Shown: positions 1 to 6,770, numbered from the stretch's first letter. The stretch is DNA of 8,755 nucleotides from Eubacteriales bacterium (GCA_028709505.1 JAQVWW010000025.1:1-8755); one strand, 5' to 3'. A program made the numbers and translations. Notes: generated by a model from the sequence alone, not told the origin.

Positions 1-717
1 GGTCACCTGCGTCATCTGCCGCTGGGCCGGCGTTAAGCCGTCCATGCCGACATGCAGCGCCCCGGCCTTATCGCACAGCACCAGCTCGCCGGCGCCGGCC
101 GTGCGCAGCAGCTGCGCGATGGCGATGCCCGCCGAACCGGCGCCGTTGATAACGAAGCGGCTGTCCCGCAGCGTCCGGCCGGTTAAGCGCAGCGCGTTGA
201 GCACGCCGGCCAGCACGACGACGGCGGTGCCGTGCTGGTCGTCGTGAAACACCGGGATATCACACTCCTGTTTCAGGCGCCGTTCAATCTCAAAGCAGCG
301 AGGTGCGGCAATATCCTCCAGATTAATGCCGCCAAAGCTGCCGCACAGCAGCTTGACCGTCTGCACGATGGTGTCCACATCGTGGGAACGGATGCAAAGG
401 GGAAAAGCGTCCACACCGGCAAAGGCCTTAAACAGCGCACATTTGCCCTCCATCACCGGCATGCCGGCCTCGGGGCCGATATCGCCCAGGCCCAGCACGG
501 CGCTGCCGTCGGTTATCACCGCCACCAGGTTGGCCCGGCGGGTGTAGGTATAGCTTAAGTCCACGTCGCTGTGGATAGCCAGGCAAGGCTCGGCCACCCC
601 CGGCGTGTAGGCGACGGCAAGATCGGCGGCGTCTTTTACCGCCACGCGGCTTACCACCTCAATCTTTCCTTTCCACTGGGCGTGAGCGGCAAGCGCGTCT
701 TGTTTTGCAGCGGACAT
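1..717 (-). CDS. malic enzyme (oxaloacetate-decarboxylating malate dehydrogenase), N-terminal part
   Basis: Oxidative decarboxylation of malate to pyruvate and CO2 with NAD(P)+ in the cytosol. The reading frame is open from ATG 717-715 to the window edge (239 residues; the C-terminal part is missing, since family members of this short bacterial type are about 390-430 residues). Visible motifs in order: YTPGVAEP (37-44, catalytic Tyr region), VMEGK (88-92, with the conserved Lys), NLEDI (132-136) and FHDDQHGTA (157-165) carrying metal-binding acidic residues, and the dinucleotide-binding GAGSAG (192-197). The start is supported by AGGAG at 726-730, 8 bases upstream. The gene has its own promoter (755-783) and lies behind the terminator of the upstream P-loop gene, so it is probably the first gene of its transcript. 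NAD versus NADP preference cannot be read from what is present. The identity is very secure. Confidence 0.95.
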   Translation of the reverse strand, partial: MSAAKQDALAAHAQWKGKIEVVSRVAVKDAADLAVAYTPGVAEPCLAIHSDVDLSYTYTRRANLVAVITDGSAVLGLGDIGPEAGMPVMEGKCALFKAFAGVDAFPLCIRSHDVDTIVQTVKLLCGSFGGINLEDIAAPRCFEIERRLKQECDIPVFHDDQHGTAVVVLAGVLNALRLTGRTLRDSRFVINGAGSAGIAIAQLLRTAGAGELVLCDKAGALHVGMDGLTPAQRQMTQVT

Positions 718-754
718 ATCGTATTCTCCTTTGCGGGCAATGGGTTCATCTGAC

Positions 755-783
755 ATTGTACCAAAGCGCCGGTGTCCAGGCAA
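755..783 (-). promoter_or_regulatory. sigma-A-type promoter of the malic enzyme gene
   Basis: On the minus strand, TTGCCT (778-783) and TACAAT (755-760) are separated by exactly 17 bases, matching the -35/-10 consensus at 4/6 and 5/6. Transcription would start near 748, giving a leader of about 30 bases before the ATG at 717 with the Shine-Dalgarno inside it. The -35 element lies within a palindrome (775-791). Confidence 0.7.
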
Positions 784-791
784 TGCCTGGA
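775..791. promoter_or_regulatory. candidate operator palindrome over the malic enzyme -35
   Basis: TCCAGGCA-A-TGCCTGGA is a perfect 8-1-8 inverted repeat that covers the whole -35 hexamer of the malic enzyme promoter. A symmetrical site at this position is what a dimeric repressor operator would look like. It could instead be a small RNA hairpin from read-through, but there is no T-run on the minus side and it lies upstream of the predicted transcription start. The binding protein is unknown. Confidence 0.45.
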
Positions 792-796
792 AATGC

Positions 797-841
797 AAAA
801 GAAAAAGGCCTGCCCGGCGGCTGTGTGCCACAGGGCAGGCC
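797..841 (-). terminator. intrinsic terminator of the P-loop NTPase gene
   Basis: Read on the minus strand, GGCCTGCCC (841-833) pairs perfectly with GGGCAGGCC (815-807) across a 17-base loop that itself can form TGTG/CACA, followed directly by TTTTTCTTTT (806-797). It sits about 50 bases after the stop codon at 894 and just before the malic enzyme promoter, so it separates the two transcripts. Confidence 0.9.
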
Positions 842-893
842 GTATATCCCACCGGAACCAAAAATTTACCTTAAAAAAACAAAACAGCCGCTC

Positions 894-1310
894 TCAATCA
901 ATGAGGTAGGGCTTCATGAATTCGGGCTGCGCATCGCGATCGCCGCGCACGCCCAGGATAAATTGTACATTATACTTCTGCGAAACCGTCTCCATCTCGG
1001 CCAACAGTTCCTGCATGTTGCCGGCCTGTTCAAACCCGCCCAAGCGGGGAAATCCCATCAAAAAAACCTTTTCGATATCAAAATTTCCGGCCAGCAGTCC
1101 CAAAAGGAATCCGATAAACTTTTGGGGTTTGGATGCTCTATATTCGGACGCGTCGACATACCGGATGGAATGGTGAATATTGAGCATGTACCGATTGTCC
1201 CGGCTGATGAACACCACGTGGCCTTTGGCTTCCTTCATTTCGGCATTGGCCATGTTGATCAGGCGCTCGGTCTTTCCGCTGCCGCGTTCTCCGTATAGAA
1301 TACGTATCAT
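894..1310 (-). CDS. small P-loop NTPase of unknown function (138 aa)
   Basis: A short ATP/GTP-binding protein whose Walker A motif GERGSGKT stands almost at the N-terminus (residues 7-14), so the nucleotide pocket opens the protein. A hydrophobic strand ending in acidic or polar residues follows later (DIEKVFLMGF, then VQFILGVRGD), but I cannot assign a clear Walker B or a known family. No signal peptide or membrane segment is seen. I chose ATG 1310-1308 because AAAGGGGTGG lies at proper distance upstream, whereas the GTG at 1319 overlaps that ribosome site. The gene appears monocistronic, with a TATACT -10 upstream and an intrinsic terminator downstream. Small proteins of this kind in Firmicutes are often labelled simply as ATP-binding or PilT-like; the substrate and partner cannot be inferred here. 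Confidence 0.8.
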   Translation of the reverse strand: MIRILYGERGSGKTERLINMANAEMKEAKGHVVFISRDNRYMLNIHHSIRYVDASEYRASKPQKFIGFLLGLLAGNFDIEKVFLMGFPRLGGFEQAGNMQELLAEMETVSQKYNVQFILGVRGDRDAQPEFMKPYLID

Positions 1311-1342
1311 AAAAACCACCCCTTTGCTTGGAATTTACCAAT

Positions 1343-1372
1343 AGTATACCACCATATTTACAAAAATAAAAA
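1343..1372 (-). promoter_or_regulatory. probable promoter of the P-loop NTPase gene
   Basis: On the minus strand TATACT (1348-1343) is a 5/6 match to the -10 element. The region upstream is AT-rich, but the -35 is poor (TTTTTA at 1372-1367 with an 18-base spacer). Transcription from here gives a leader of roughly 25 bases before ATG 1310. The AT-rich block is sharply bounded by the GC-rich stretch beginning near 1386. Confidence 0.5.
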
Positions 1373-1695
1373 CCTGTTTTTGCACAAGACGGCGCAGGCG
1401 CGCAAGCGCCGCCGCCAGCAAACTCGCTCTGCCGCCGTCAGGCGGCTCCTGACGCAGGAAAACGATGTTTTTCGCCGGGACCGCCGAGCCGGCGCAGGCA
1501 ACCACCGGCGGCGCGGCAATGCATTTCCCCTTTACCATTTTACAAAGCGCCGATGGCGGCGCAGACAAAAACGACCTTTCAGAACCGGCGGCGCCAAAGC
1601 GTCGGCTTGCGGCGCCCCACAAAAAGCAACGCCGGCGGCCAGAAAAAGCCCATCGGCGCAAAAGCCGCAAGCCCACAGCGTTTTTTGGCAATCTA
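1349..1695. other. GC-rich intergenic stretch with nested inverted repeats, no gene recognised
   Basis: About 350 bases between the DUF3048 gene and the P-loop gene carry no credible coding sequence. The stretch is dense in GGC/GCC runs broken by short A-tracts, and holds several perfect inverted repeats: CGTCAGG/CCTGACG (1436-1442/1448-1454, 5-base loop), GCGCCGATGG/CCATCGGCGC (1547-1556/1650-1659) and GGCTTGCGGC/GCCGCAAGCC (1604-1613/1664-1673). The last two interleave. A minus-strand frame is open across the region but has the Arg/Ala/Gly composition expected of GC-rich noise and lacks a ribosome site. It may be a dispersed intergenic repeat, a structured RNA or decayed sequence. Confidence 0.4.
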
Positions 1696-1723
1696 AAGCG
1701 GCCATGGATATCCATGGCCGCTT
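1696..1723 (-). terminator. 28-base perfect palindrome, probable terminator of the DUF3048 gene
   Basis: A perfect palindrome with no unpaired centre spans 1696-1723, built around GGCCATGG/CCATGGCC. It begins 12 bases beyond the stop codon of the DUF3048 gene (1736-1738). On the minus strand the hairpin is followed by TTTAGATT, a weak T-tract, so termination may be inefficient. Being symmetrical it could also act on the plus strand or serve as a protein-binding site. Confidence 0.55.
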
Positions 1724-1735
1724 GCTTGCGTGGTT

Positions 1736-2848
1736 TTATTCGGCTTGGGTCAGCTCGGCAGTGCTGTTGGGCACGTCGATGAAGATCTTGCCGGGCTTAA
1801 GCTGTATCGGATCGCCGGCGTCGTCAAAGTACATCGTCTGGCTGTCGATGCTCTCCTGCTTCCATGCGCCCTGGATGTGCCGGCCGTCGATGAGATACTC
1901 GGCACGGCCCTGCCCCACGTAGTCAGCCTTGGCCAACCCTTCTTTGGCGCTAAAGTCGAAATCCACGTACTGCACCACGACGTTGGAGACGGCTATCTGC
2001 GTGTTGGTCTCCTTATCCATCATGGGCTTGCCTTTACAGTAGCGCAGGTATACATGGTTCTGGGCATCGTACTCGTACTTGACGGTATAGCCGCGGAAGA
2101 AGGTCAGCTCGTAATCCTTGCCGTCGGGATCGCCTTGCACGGCGTCGCTGAAGATAAAATGCCCAATGGCCGGCGCCGGCTGCTCGACGAGAGGCAGCAT
2201 CTTTTCCACATTCACATACAGGTTGTGCGGCGCCTTGCGATCCGACGAGCGCGTAAACAGGTTGAGCGCCGGACCCTCCACGCCGTTGGCCCGGACGGCC
2301 ACCGGCAGCTGATCAAAATAATCACGGACATCATAGCCTTTTCCGCCGTCGGTGCTGTTGCCGCCGTAGGCATAGCCGGCGCCGGGCCACTGCATCACCT
2401 TTTGCAGGTAAGGCACGCGCGTGGAGCGGACGGGACCTACCTTCTGCGGATATTCGCTGGCAAACACGGCCAAAAAGCGCGTGACGCCGCCGGTATCGTG
2501 CATGATCTCGTAGATAATATCGGCTTTGGAAATGCCCGAGTGCGGAAAGGCCGCGGCGGCGCCGCTGATGGTAACCAATATGGGCTTATATGCCTCGCCG
2601 CCCAGCGGCAGGCCGTTGGCCGGGTTGATGTCGCCGGGATATCCGGCAAATATCGTGTCATAATCCAGCTGTACGCCGGGCGTTTGTTCGGGCGTGGGTT
2701 CAGGGGTGGGCTCTTGTGTAGGCTGTACCGTGGGCTGCGGCGTCGCGGCGGGTGTGGGCGTAGCCTCGGGCGCCGTTTTGGCGCAGCCGATGGCCAGCAT
2801 CATCGCCAGTGCCAGCACCATCACCCATACTTTGTTATACCCTTTCAT
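1736..2848 (-). CDS. DUF3048 domain lipoprotein (YerB-like)
   Basis: A 370-residue predicted lipoprotein of the outer membrane face. The N-terminus has Lys residues, a hydrophobic segment (7-20) and a lipobox-like AIGC with Cys22, so signal peptidase II processing and lipid anchoring are expected. Residues 24-57 form a Thr/Pro/Glu-rich linker with TPEPTPEQTP-like repeats. The DUF3048 domain follows, with NPANGLPL (75-82), a KPILV strand near 88-92, HSGISKADIIYE and GPVRSTR (138-144), which are conserved signatures of this family; its biochemical role is unknown. The start is ATG 2848-2846 because AGGAGG (2855-2860) lies 6 bases upstream; the upstream in-frame start at 2914 would bury the signal peptide. 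It stands alone, with an extended -10 upstream and a palindromic terminator downstream. Confidence 0.9.
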   Translation of the reverse strand: MKGYNKVWVMVLALAMMLAIGCAKTAPEATPTPAATPQPTVQPTQEPTPEPTPEQTPGVQLDYDTIFAGYPGDINPANGLPLGGEAYKPILVTISGAAAAFPHSGISKADIIYEIMHDTGGVTRFLAVFASEYPQKVGPVRSTRVPYLQKVMQWPGAGYAYGGNSTDGGKGYDVRDYFDQLPVAVRANGVEGPALNLFTRSSDRKAPHNLYVNVEKMLPLVEQPAPAIGHFIFSDAVQGDPDGKDYELTFFRGYTVKYEYDAQNHVYLRYCKGKPMMDKETNTQIAVSNVVVQYVDFDFSAKEGLAKADYVGQGRAEYLIDGRHIQGAWKQESIDSQTMYFDDAGDPIQLKPGKIFIDVPNSTAELTQAE

Positions 2849-2913
2849 ATCTATCCTCCTGCTCGCTAAGGCTCCATCGCGGCATAACCCACCGGCGCTG
2901 CCGCAACAGAACA

Positions 2914-2922
2914 ATCATATCA
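2914..2922 (-). promoter_or_regulatory. extended -10 promoter of the DUF3048 gene
   Basis: On the minus strand TG-A-TATGAT (2922-2914) is an extended -10 element. At 17 bases upstream there is no good -35 hexamer (GTAGAA), which fits an extended -10 promoter. The leader would be about 60 bases. The rest of 2849-3040 shows no gene. Confidence 0.5.
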
Positions 2923-3040
2923 CAAATTTTTCCTGATTCTACCGCCGTTTTGGCCGGCTGCGTATATTCTTTGTAAACACTCCCGCCACAGCGCCGAGCG
3001 GCCGGGGATGCAAAAGCTGCCGCCGAGAAAGCCCGCCGGG

Positions 3041-3081
3041 CACAAAATAAACAAGCAGACGGACTTATCATCCGCCTGCTT
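3041..3081 (-). terminator. intrinsic terminator of the decarboxylase operon
   Basis: On the minus strand AAGCAGGCGGA (3081-3071) pairs with TCCGTCTGCTT (3063-3053), 11 base pairs including one G-U, across a 7-base loop, followed by GTTTATTTTGTG (3052-3041). It lies 35 bases after the oadB stop codon and closes the operon before the DUF3048 promoter. Confidence 0.88.
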
Positions 3082-3115
3082 ACCCCATAGCAGTAAATCC
3101 ATGACCGCGACGCGG

Positions 3116-4264
3116 TCAACCAAACAGCGCTATCAGAAAGCCCGCCGCCACCGCCGAACCGATGACGCCGGCCACGTTGGGGCCCATCGCGTGCATCAGC
3201 AGAAAGTTGCGAGGGTTGTATTGCTGCCCCATCTTCTGGGACACCCGCGCCGCCATCGGTACCGCCGACACGCCTGCCGACCCGATAAGTGGGTTTATCT
3301 TGCCCTTGGTGGCCCAGCACATCAGCTTGCCAAACAGCAGCCCGCCAACGGTGCTAAACGCGAAGGCAAACAGCCCCAGCGCCACGATGGCCAGCGTCTC
3401 GACGCGCAGAAACGTTTCGGCGGCTGCGGTTGCGCCCACCGTCACGCCCAAAAAGATGGTGACGATGTTGATCAACGCGTTCTGCGCCGTATCCGACAGC
3501 CGCTCGACGACGCCCGACTCACGGAACAGGTTGCCCAGCATCAGCGATCCGATCAGCGGCGCCGTATCGGGCAGCAGCAGCACCACCAGCAGCGTACAGA
3601 CGACGGGGAAGATGATCTTCTCGGTCTTACTGACGGGGCGGCTCTGCTCCATAACGATGGCGCGCTCTTTTTGCGTCGTCAGCAGCCGCATCAGCGGCGG
3701 CTGGATGATGGGAATGAGCGCCATGTATGAGTATGCGGCCACGGCGATAGCCGGCAGAATTTCGGGCTTTAGGATGGACGTCACCAAAATGGCCGTAGGG
3801 CCGTCGGCGCCGCCGATGATGCCGATGGAGGCGGCGGCATTGACGTCAAAGCCGATGAGCCGGGCCAGTGTAAAGGCGCAATAGATGCCCAGCTGTGCCG
3901 CCGCGCCCAGCAAAAGGCTGGATGGGCGGGCCAGCAGCGGCCCGAAGTCGGTCATGGCGCCGATGCCCAGAAAAATCAGCGACGGGTATATGCCTTTTTT
4001 GACGCCCAGGTACAGGTAATACAGAAATCCACCGTTTTCGTCGCCCAGCGCCTCTTTCATCACGCCGGCAAACGGCAGGTTGACCAGCAACATGCCAAAG
4101 GCGATGGGCAGCAGCAGCAGCGGCTCATATTGTTTTTTGATGGCCAAATACAACAGCACGCAAGCTACAACGATCATCATAAGGTTGCCCCAGTGGGAAG
4201 TGAACAGCACGGCAAATCCCGAACTGAGCCACAAATCTTGCAATGTAGCCAGTATATCAGTCAT
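3116..4264 (-). CDS. oadB: Na+-translocating decarboxylase beta subunit (OadB family)
   Basis: Integral membrane subunit that decarboxylates carboxybiotin and couples this to Na+ export. The 382-residue protein is almost wholly hydrophobic, with multiple membrane segments. The residues shown to matter in Klebsiella OadB are all visible at matching spacing: Asp154 in GGADGP (D203 there), Tyr180 (Y229), Asn324, Gly328, Ser333 and Arg340 in the [17 protein letters not shown] segment (N373, G377, S382, R389). The length is shorter than the roughly 430 residues of the enteric protein but normal for the GcdB/MmdB/OadB family. The start ATG 4264-4262 has AAGGGG about 7 bases upstream and follows the biotin carrier stop by 21 bases. 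It is the last gene of the operon. Subunits of this family serve several substrates; oxaloacetate is inferred from the alpha subunit encoded upstream. Confidence 0.95.
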   Translation of the reverse strand: MTDILATLQDLWLSSGFAVLFTSHWGNLMMIVVACVLLYLAIKKQYEPLLLLPIAFGMLLVNLPFAGVMKEALGDENGGFLYYLYLGVKKGIYPSLIFLGIGAMTDFGPLLARPSSLLLGAAAQLGIYCAFTLARLIGFDVNAAASIGIIGGADGPTAILVTSILKPEILPAIAVAAYSYMALIPIIQPPLMRLLTTQKERAIVMEQSRPVSKTEKIIFPVVCTLLVVLLLPDTAPLIGSLMLGNLFRESGVVERLSDTAQNALINIVTIFLGVTVGATAAAETFLRVETLAIVALGLFAFAFSTVGGLLFGKLMCWATKGKINPLIGSAGVSAVPMAARVSQKMGQQYNPRNFLLMHAMGPNVAGVIGSAVAAGFLIALFG

Positions 4265-4285
4265 CCAATACCCCTTTTCTATGCG

Positions 4286-4690
4286 TTAAACCATTGTGAA
4301 CAGCGGCTCTCCGGTATCGACATTGGCGCCTTTGGCCACCAGAATCTGACCCACCACGCCGTCGCACGGCGCGGAGATTTCGTTCTCCATCTTCATGGCT
4401 TCCAACGTCACCACCGTATCGCCGGCCTTGACCTGAGCGCCGGGCTTGGCCACGACATTGAGAATGAGGCCGGGCATCGGCGCGACCACCACTTCGCCGC
4501 CGGCCACAGGCGCGGCGGGGGCCGGAGCAGCCGCAGGCGCGGCAACAGCAGCAGGCGCAGCGGGAACCGGGGCCGGGGCCACAGGCGCGGCAACGGGAGC
4601 CGGTGACTGGGTTACGTTCAGCATCACCGCCTGGCCGCGTTCCACTTCCACTTCATAATCTTTTCCGTTTAAAGATACGATATATTTCAT
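4286..4690 (-). CDS. biotin carboxyl carrier subunit of the decarboxylase
   Basis: Mobile biotin arm that carries the carboxyl group from the carboxyltransferase to the membrane beta subunit. The 134-residue protein has a short N-terminal segment (1-28), an Ala/Pro-only flexible linker (about 30-63) and a C-terminal biotinyl domain starting at VVVAPMPGLI (67-76). The biotinylation motif EAMKME places the acceptor at Lys100, 34 residues from the end, the usual distance. Enteric OadA carries this domain fused at its C-terminus; here it is a separate gene, as in methylmalonyl-CoA and glutaconyl-CoA decarboxylases (MmdC, GcdC). AAGGAG lies about 10 bases before ATG 4690-4688. It sits third in the operon, 25 bases after the gamma subunit and 21 bases before oadB. 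Confidence 0.94.
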   Translation of the reverse strand: MKYIVSLNGKDYEVEVERGQAVMLNVTQSPAPVAAPVAPAPVPAAPAAVAAPAAAPAPAAPVAGGEVVVAPMPGLILNVVAKPGAQVKAGDTVVTLEAMKMENEISAPCDGVVGQILVAKGANVDTGEPLFTMV

Positions 4691-4715
4691 ACGCTTCTTC
4701 TCCTTTTTTTACGGC

Positions 4716-5060
4716 TTACAGCGGTTTGATGGATAGGAACCGCAGTTCATCCAGCGGAATATCCGTCTCGTCGGCCACGATGGCCATCAGGAAGGCGGCG
4801 GTTCTCTCGTCGACGTTCACCAGCTTGACCGCCGGCGGGCCGGAGACTTCAGCCGATGCAGGCGCAGGCGCCGCGGCCGGCGGTGCCGGGTCTGCGGCTT
4901 TGCCTCTGCCCCGGCCGGCAAACAGCTCCAGCAGCTTGGACTGGCCGCGAATGGCGTACATCAGCATGGTCAGCGTCAGCATGACCACCAGCACGCCCAC
5001 CAGGCTTATCATCAGGCTCTCAGAAAGGGTTTCGGGTGCAAATCTCAAAGCGATATCCAT
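4716..5060 (-). CDS. oadG: decarboxylase gamma/delta subunit (OadG family)
   Basis: Small membrane-anchored subunit that holds the soluble carboxyltransferase and biotin carrier against the beta subunit. The 114-residue protein has one N-terminal membrane helix (about 16-36), a basic stretch, an Ala/Pro-rich linker (about 55-72) and a conserved C-terminal block (DERTAAFLMAIVADE, ending LRFLSIKPL) of the OadG/MmdD type. AAAGGAG lies 7 bases before ATG 5060-5058. The gene begins 12 bases after the alpha subunit stop, so translation is probably coupled. The family is poorly conserved, so context carries much of the assignment, but helix, linker and position all agree. Confidence 0.88.
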   Translation of the reverse strand: MDIALRFAPETLSESLMISLVGVLVVMLTLTMLMYAIRGQSKLLELFAGRGRGKAADPAPPAAAPAPASAEVSGPPAVKLVNVDERTAAFLMAIVADETDIPLDELRFLSIKPL

Positions 5061-5072
5061 ATCTTTGCTCCT

Positions 5073-6455
5073 TTATGCTTTTCTGATGCTGTAGGTTACG
5101 GTATTGACAGCACGCTCGGCCCGGGCGATGAAGAATTTTTCAGCCACCGGCGGGAACATCGCGTAGCTGAGCGCATCCTCCTGCGTGTCCGACCACTGGG
5201 CCACATTGGCCATGGCCTCTTCCATGCCGGGCTTGAGAGTATCGGCAAAGCGGCTGGTAATGGGCTGCTCGTCGCCCAGCACCTTGTGCGCCAGCTCGGC
5301 GTCGATGACGCCGGGAGGGGTGCCATATTCGCCACGGATATAGGACTGGATTTCCTTGCCGATGGTCTTATAGCGCTGGCCCAGCAGCACGTTGGTGGCG
5401 GCTTGTACGCCTACCATCTGGCTCAGCGGCGTGACCAGCGGCGGGTAGCCCAGGTCTTTGCGCACGCGGGGCGTCTCGGCCAGCACCTCGTCCAGGCGGC
5501 CCAGCGCGTTTTGCTGCTTGAGCTGGCTGATGAGGTTGGACAGCATGCCGCCGGGAATCTGATAGTTCAGCGCGTCGGTCTCAGTGGACAGTATCATCGG
5601 CGTCAAATCGCCGGTTTCCACGAACCCGTCGCGAATGGTCTTAAACATGTCGTTTATTTTCTTAAGCCGCTTGGTGTCCAGGCCGCTTTCGTAGCCCATC
5701 TGGCGCAGCGCATAGTCCAGCGTCTCGGTGGGCGGCTGCGACGTGCCGCCGGACATGGACGAGATGGCCGTGTCGATACAATTGGCGCCGGCCTCTACGG
5801 CCTTTAAATACGTCATCGAGCCTAAACCGGTGGTAGCGTGCGTATGCAGCACAATGGGCGTGGCAATGCCCGCCTCTTTGATGGCGGTGATCAGATCGTA
5901 AGCCTCCTGGGGGCTCATAATACCGGCCATATCCTTGATGCAGATGGAGTCTACTTCCATTGCTTCCAGCTGCTTGGCCAGGCCCACATACGTCTGCAGG
6001 TTGTGGATGGGGCTAAGCGTATAGACAATGGCGCCCTGGGCGTGGCCGCCGGCCTTTTTGGTCTCGTCCACCGCCACCTGAATGTTGCGCAGGTCGTTGA
6101 GCGCGTCAAAGATGCGGACGATATCAATGCCGTTTTCGACGCTCTTGCGGACAAAGGCCCGCACCACATCGTCGGGATAGTGCTTGTAGCCCAGCAGGTT
6201 CTGGCCGCGCAACAGCATCTGCAACTTCGTGTTCTTGACGACGGCGCGAATCCTGCGCAGCCTCTCCCACGGGTCTTCCTGCAAAAAACGCAGGCATGAG
6301 TCAAACGTAGCGCCGCCCCAGCACTCCAGCGAATAATATCCGGCTTTATCCATCTCGGACAGCATCGGCTCAAAATCCGCGAAAGGCATTCGGGTTGCGA
6401 TAAGCGACTGGTTGGCATCCCGCAAAACCGTTTCGGTAAACAGGATTTTCTTCAT
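5073..6455 (-). CDS. oadA: oxaloacetate decarboxylase alpha subunit, carboxyltransferase (OadA / PycB-like)
   Basis: Transfers the carboxyl group of oxaloacetate to biotin, yielding pyruvate. The 460-residue protein is a TIM-barrel carboxyltransferase (HMGL-like) followed by the conserved carboxylase domain (about 300-455). The visible active-site elements are RDANQSL (12-18, with metal ligand Asp13), KDMAG with the transfer Lys174, and the metal-binding HTH at 204-206. There is no biotin domain at the C-terminus, consistent with the separate carrier gene two genes downstream. Position 15 is Asn where enteric OadA and pyruvate carboxylase usually have His (RDAHQS). AAGGAGGAG lies upstream of ATG 6455-6453. 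It leads the four-gene operon, about 170 bases downstream of the predicted transcription start. Pyruvate carboxylase subunit B is the main alternative label, but no biotin carboxylase gene is adjacent and the oadG/oadB partners point to the Na+ pump. Confidence 0.94.
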   Translation of the reverse strand: MKKILFTETVLRDANQSLIATRMPFADFEPMLSEMDKAGYYSLECWGGATFDSCLRFLQEDPWERLRRIRAVVKNTKLQMLLRGQNLLGYKHYPDDVVRAFVRKSVENGIDIVRIFDALNDLRNIQVAVDETKKAGGHAQGAIVYTLSPIHNLQTYVGLAKQLEAMEVDSICIKDMAGIMSPQEAYDLITAIKEAGIATPIVLHTHATTGLGSMTYLKAVEAGANCIDTAISSMSGGTSQPPTETLDYALRQMGYESGLDTKRLKKINDMFKTIRDGFVETGDLTPMILSTETDALNYQIPGGMLSNLISQLKQQNALGRLDEVLAETPRVRKDLGYPPLVTPLSQMVGVQAATNVLLGQRYKTIGKEIQSYIRGEYGTPPGVIDAELAHKVLGDEQPITSRFADTLKPGMEEAMANVAQWSDTQEDALSYAMFPPVAEKFFIARAERAVNTVTYSIRKA

Positions 6456-6626
6456 AACATCACTCCTCCTTAAAAAACTTACAGCAAATCATCAAAAATA
6501 GGGGAATTTTAGCGCACGCGGCCGGCACGGCGGCTTATCTGGCCAAGCCGGCGCGGTTTTTCCGCCGAAACCGGCGGGTATCGCGGTTTTTCGCCGTTCG
6601 GAAAAAACCCCATTTCCCCGCATAAT
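6456..6626 (-). promoter_or_regulatory. long structured 5' leader of the decarboxylase operon
   Basis: Between the predicted transcription start and oadA lie about 170 untranslated bases with notable structure: a perfect hairpin CCGCCG-loop-CGGCGG (6562-6577), a second CGGCTT/AAGCCG (6531-6550), and a pair of near-identical repeats CGCGGTTTTTCCGCCG (6552-6567) and CGCGGTTTTTCGCCG (6582-6596) exactly 30 bases apart on the plus strand. I do not recognise a known riboswitch class. It may be a cis-acting RNA or simply GC-rich sequence. Confidence 0.4.
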
Positions 6627-6632
6627 AACGAA

Positions 6633-6661
6633 ATTATACCACAAAAATCAAGGGGTGGAAA
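6633..6661 (-). promoter_or_regulatory. promoter of the decarboxylase operon
   Basis: On the minus strand TTTCCA (6661-6656) and a perfect TATAAT (6638-6633) are 17 bases apart. This directs transcription leftwards into oadA, divergent from the dnaA promoter about 220 bases away. Confidence 0.75.
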
Positions 6662-6770
6662 CCCTCTATTTCCATTATCGTTATTATTTTAACACGAAAC
6701 TTCTCTGTCATACCGGCAATTTTTTTATGCTTCTTCAAAATGGACTACGCTTCGACAAAAAACTAGATGT

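Noticed and set aside
1311..1319. GTG start of the P-loop gene at 1319
   Set aside because: The GTG lies within the AAAGGGGTGG ribosome site that properly serves ATG 1310.
1335..1715. Open minus-strand frame of 126 codons in the intergenic block
   Set aside because: It has no ribosome site, a composition dominated by Arg, Ala and Gly as expected from GC-rich noise, overlaps the terminator palindrome and the P-loop promoter, and shows no recognisable motif.
1730..2869. Long plus-strand open frame of 379 codons
   Set aside because: It lies antisense over the DUF3048 gene, which has a lipoprotein signal, family motifs and a strong ribosome site; the plus frame is a codon-bias shadow.
2849..2914. 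Upstream start for the DUF3048 protein at 2914
   Set aside because: It would put 22 extra residues before the lipoprotein signal and read over the AGGAGG site and the -10 element.
3008..3884. Two overlapping plus-strand frames of 240 codons
   Set aside because: Both are antisense to oadB, whose functional residues are all present. Their products are low complexity, rich in Arg, Gln and His or in Ser and Ala.
6456..6770. A hidden rpmH or other small gene between oadA and the DnaA boxes
   Set aside because: No short frame with a ribosome site or L34-like basic sequence was seen on either strand.
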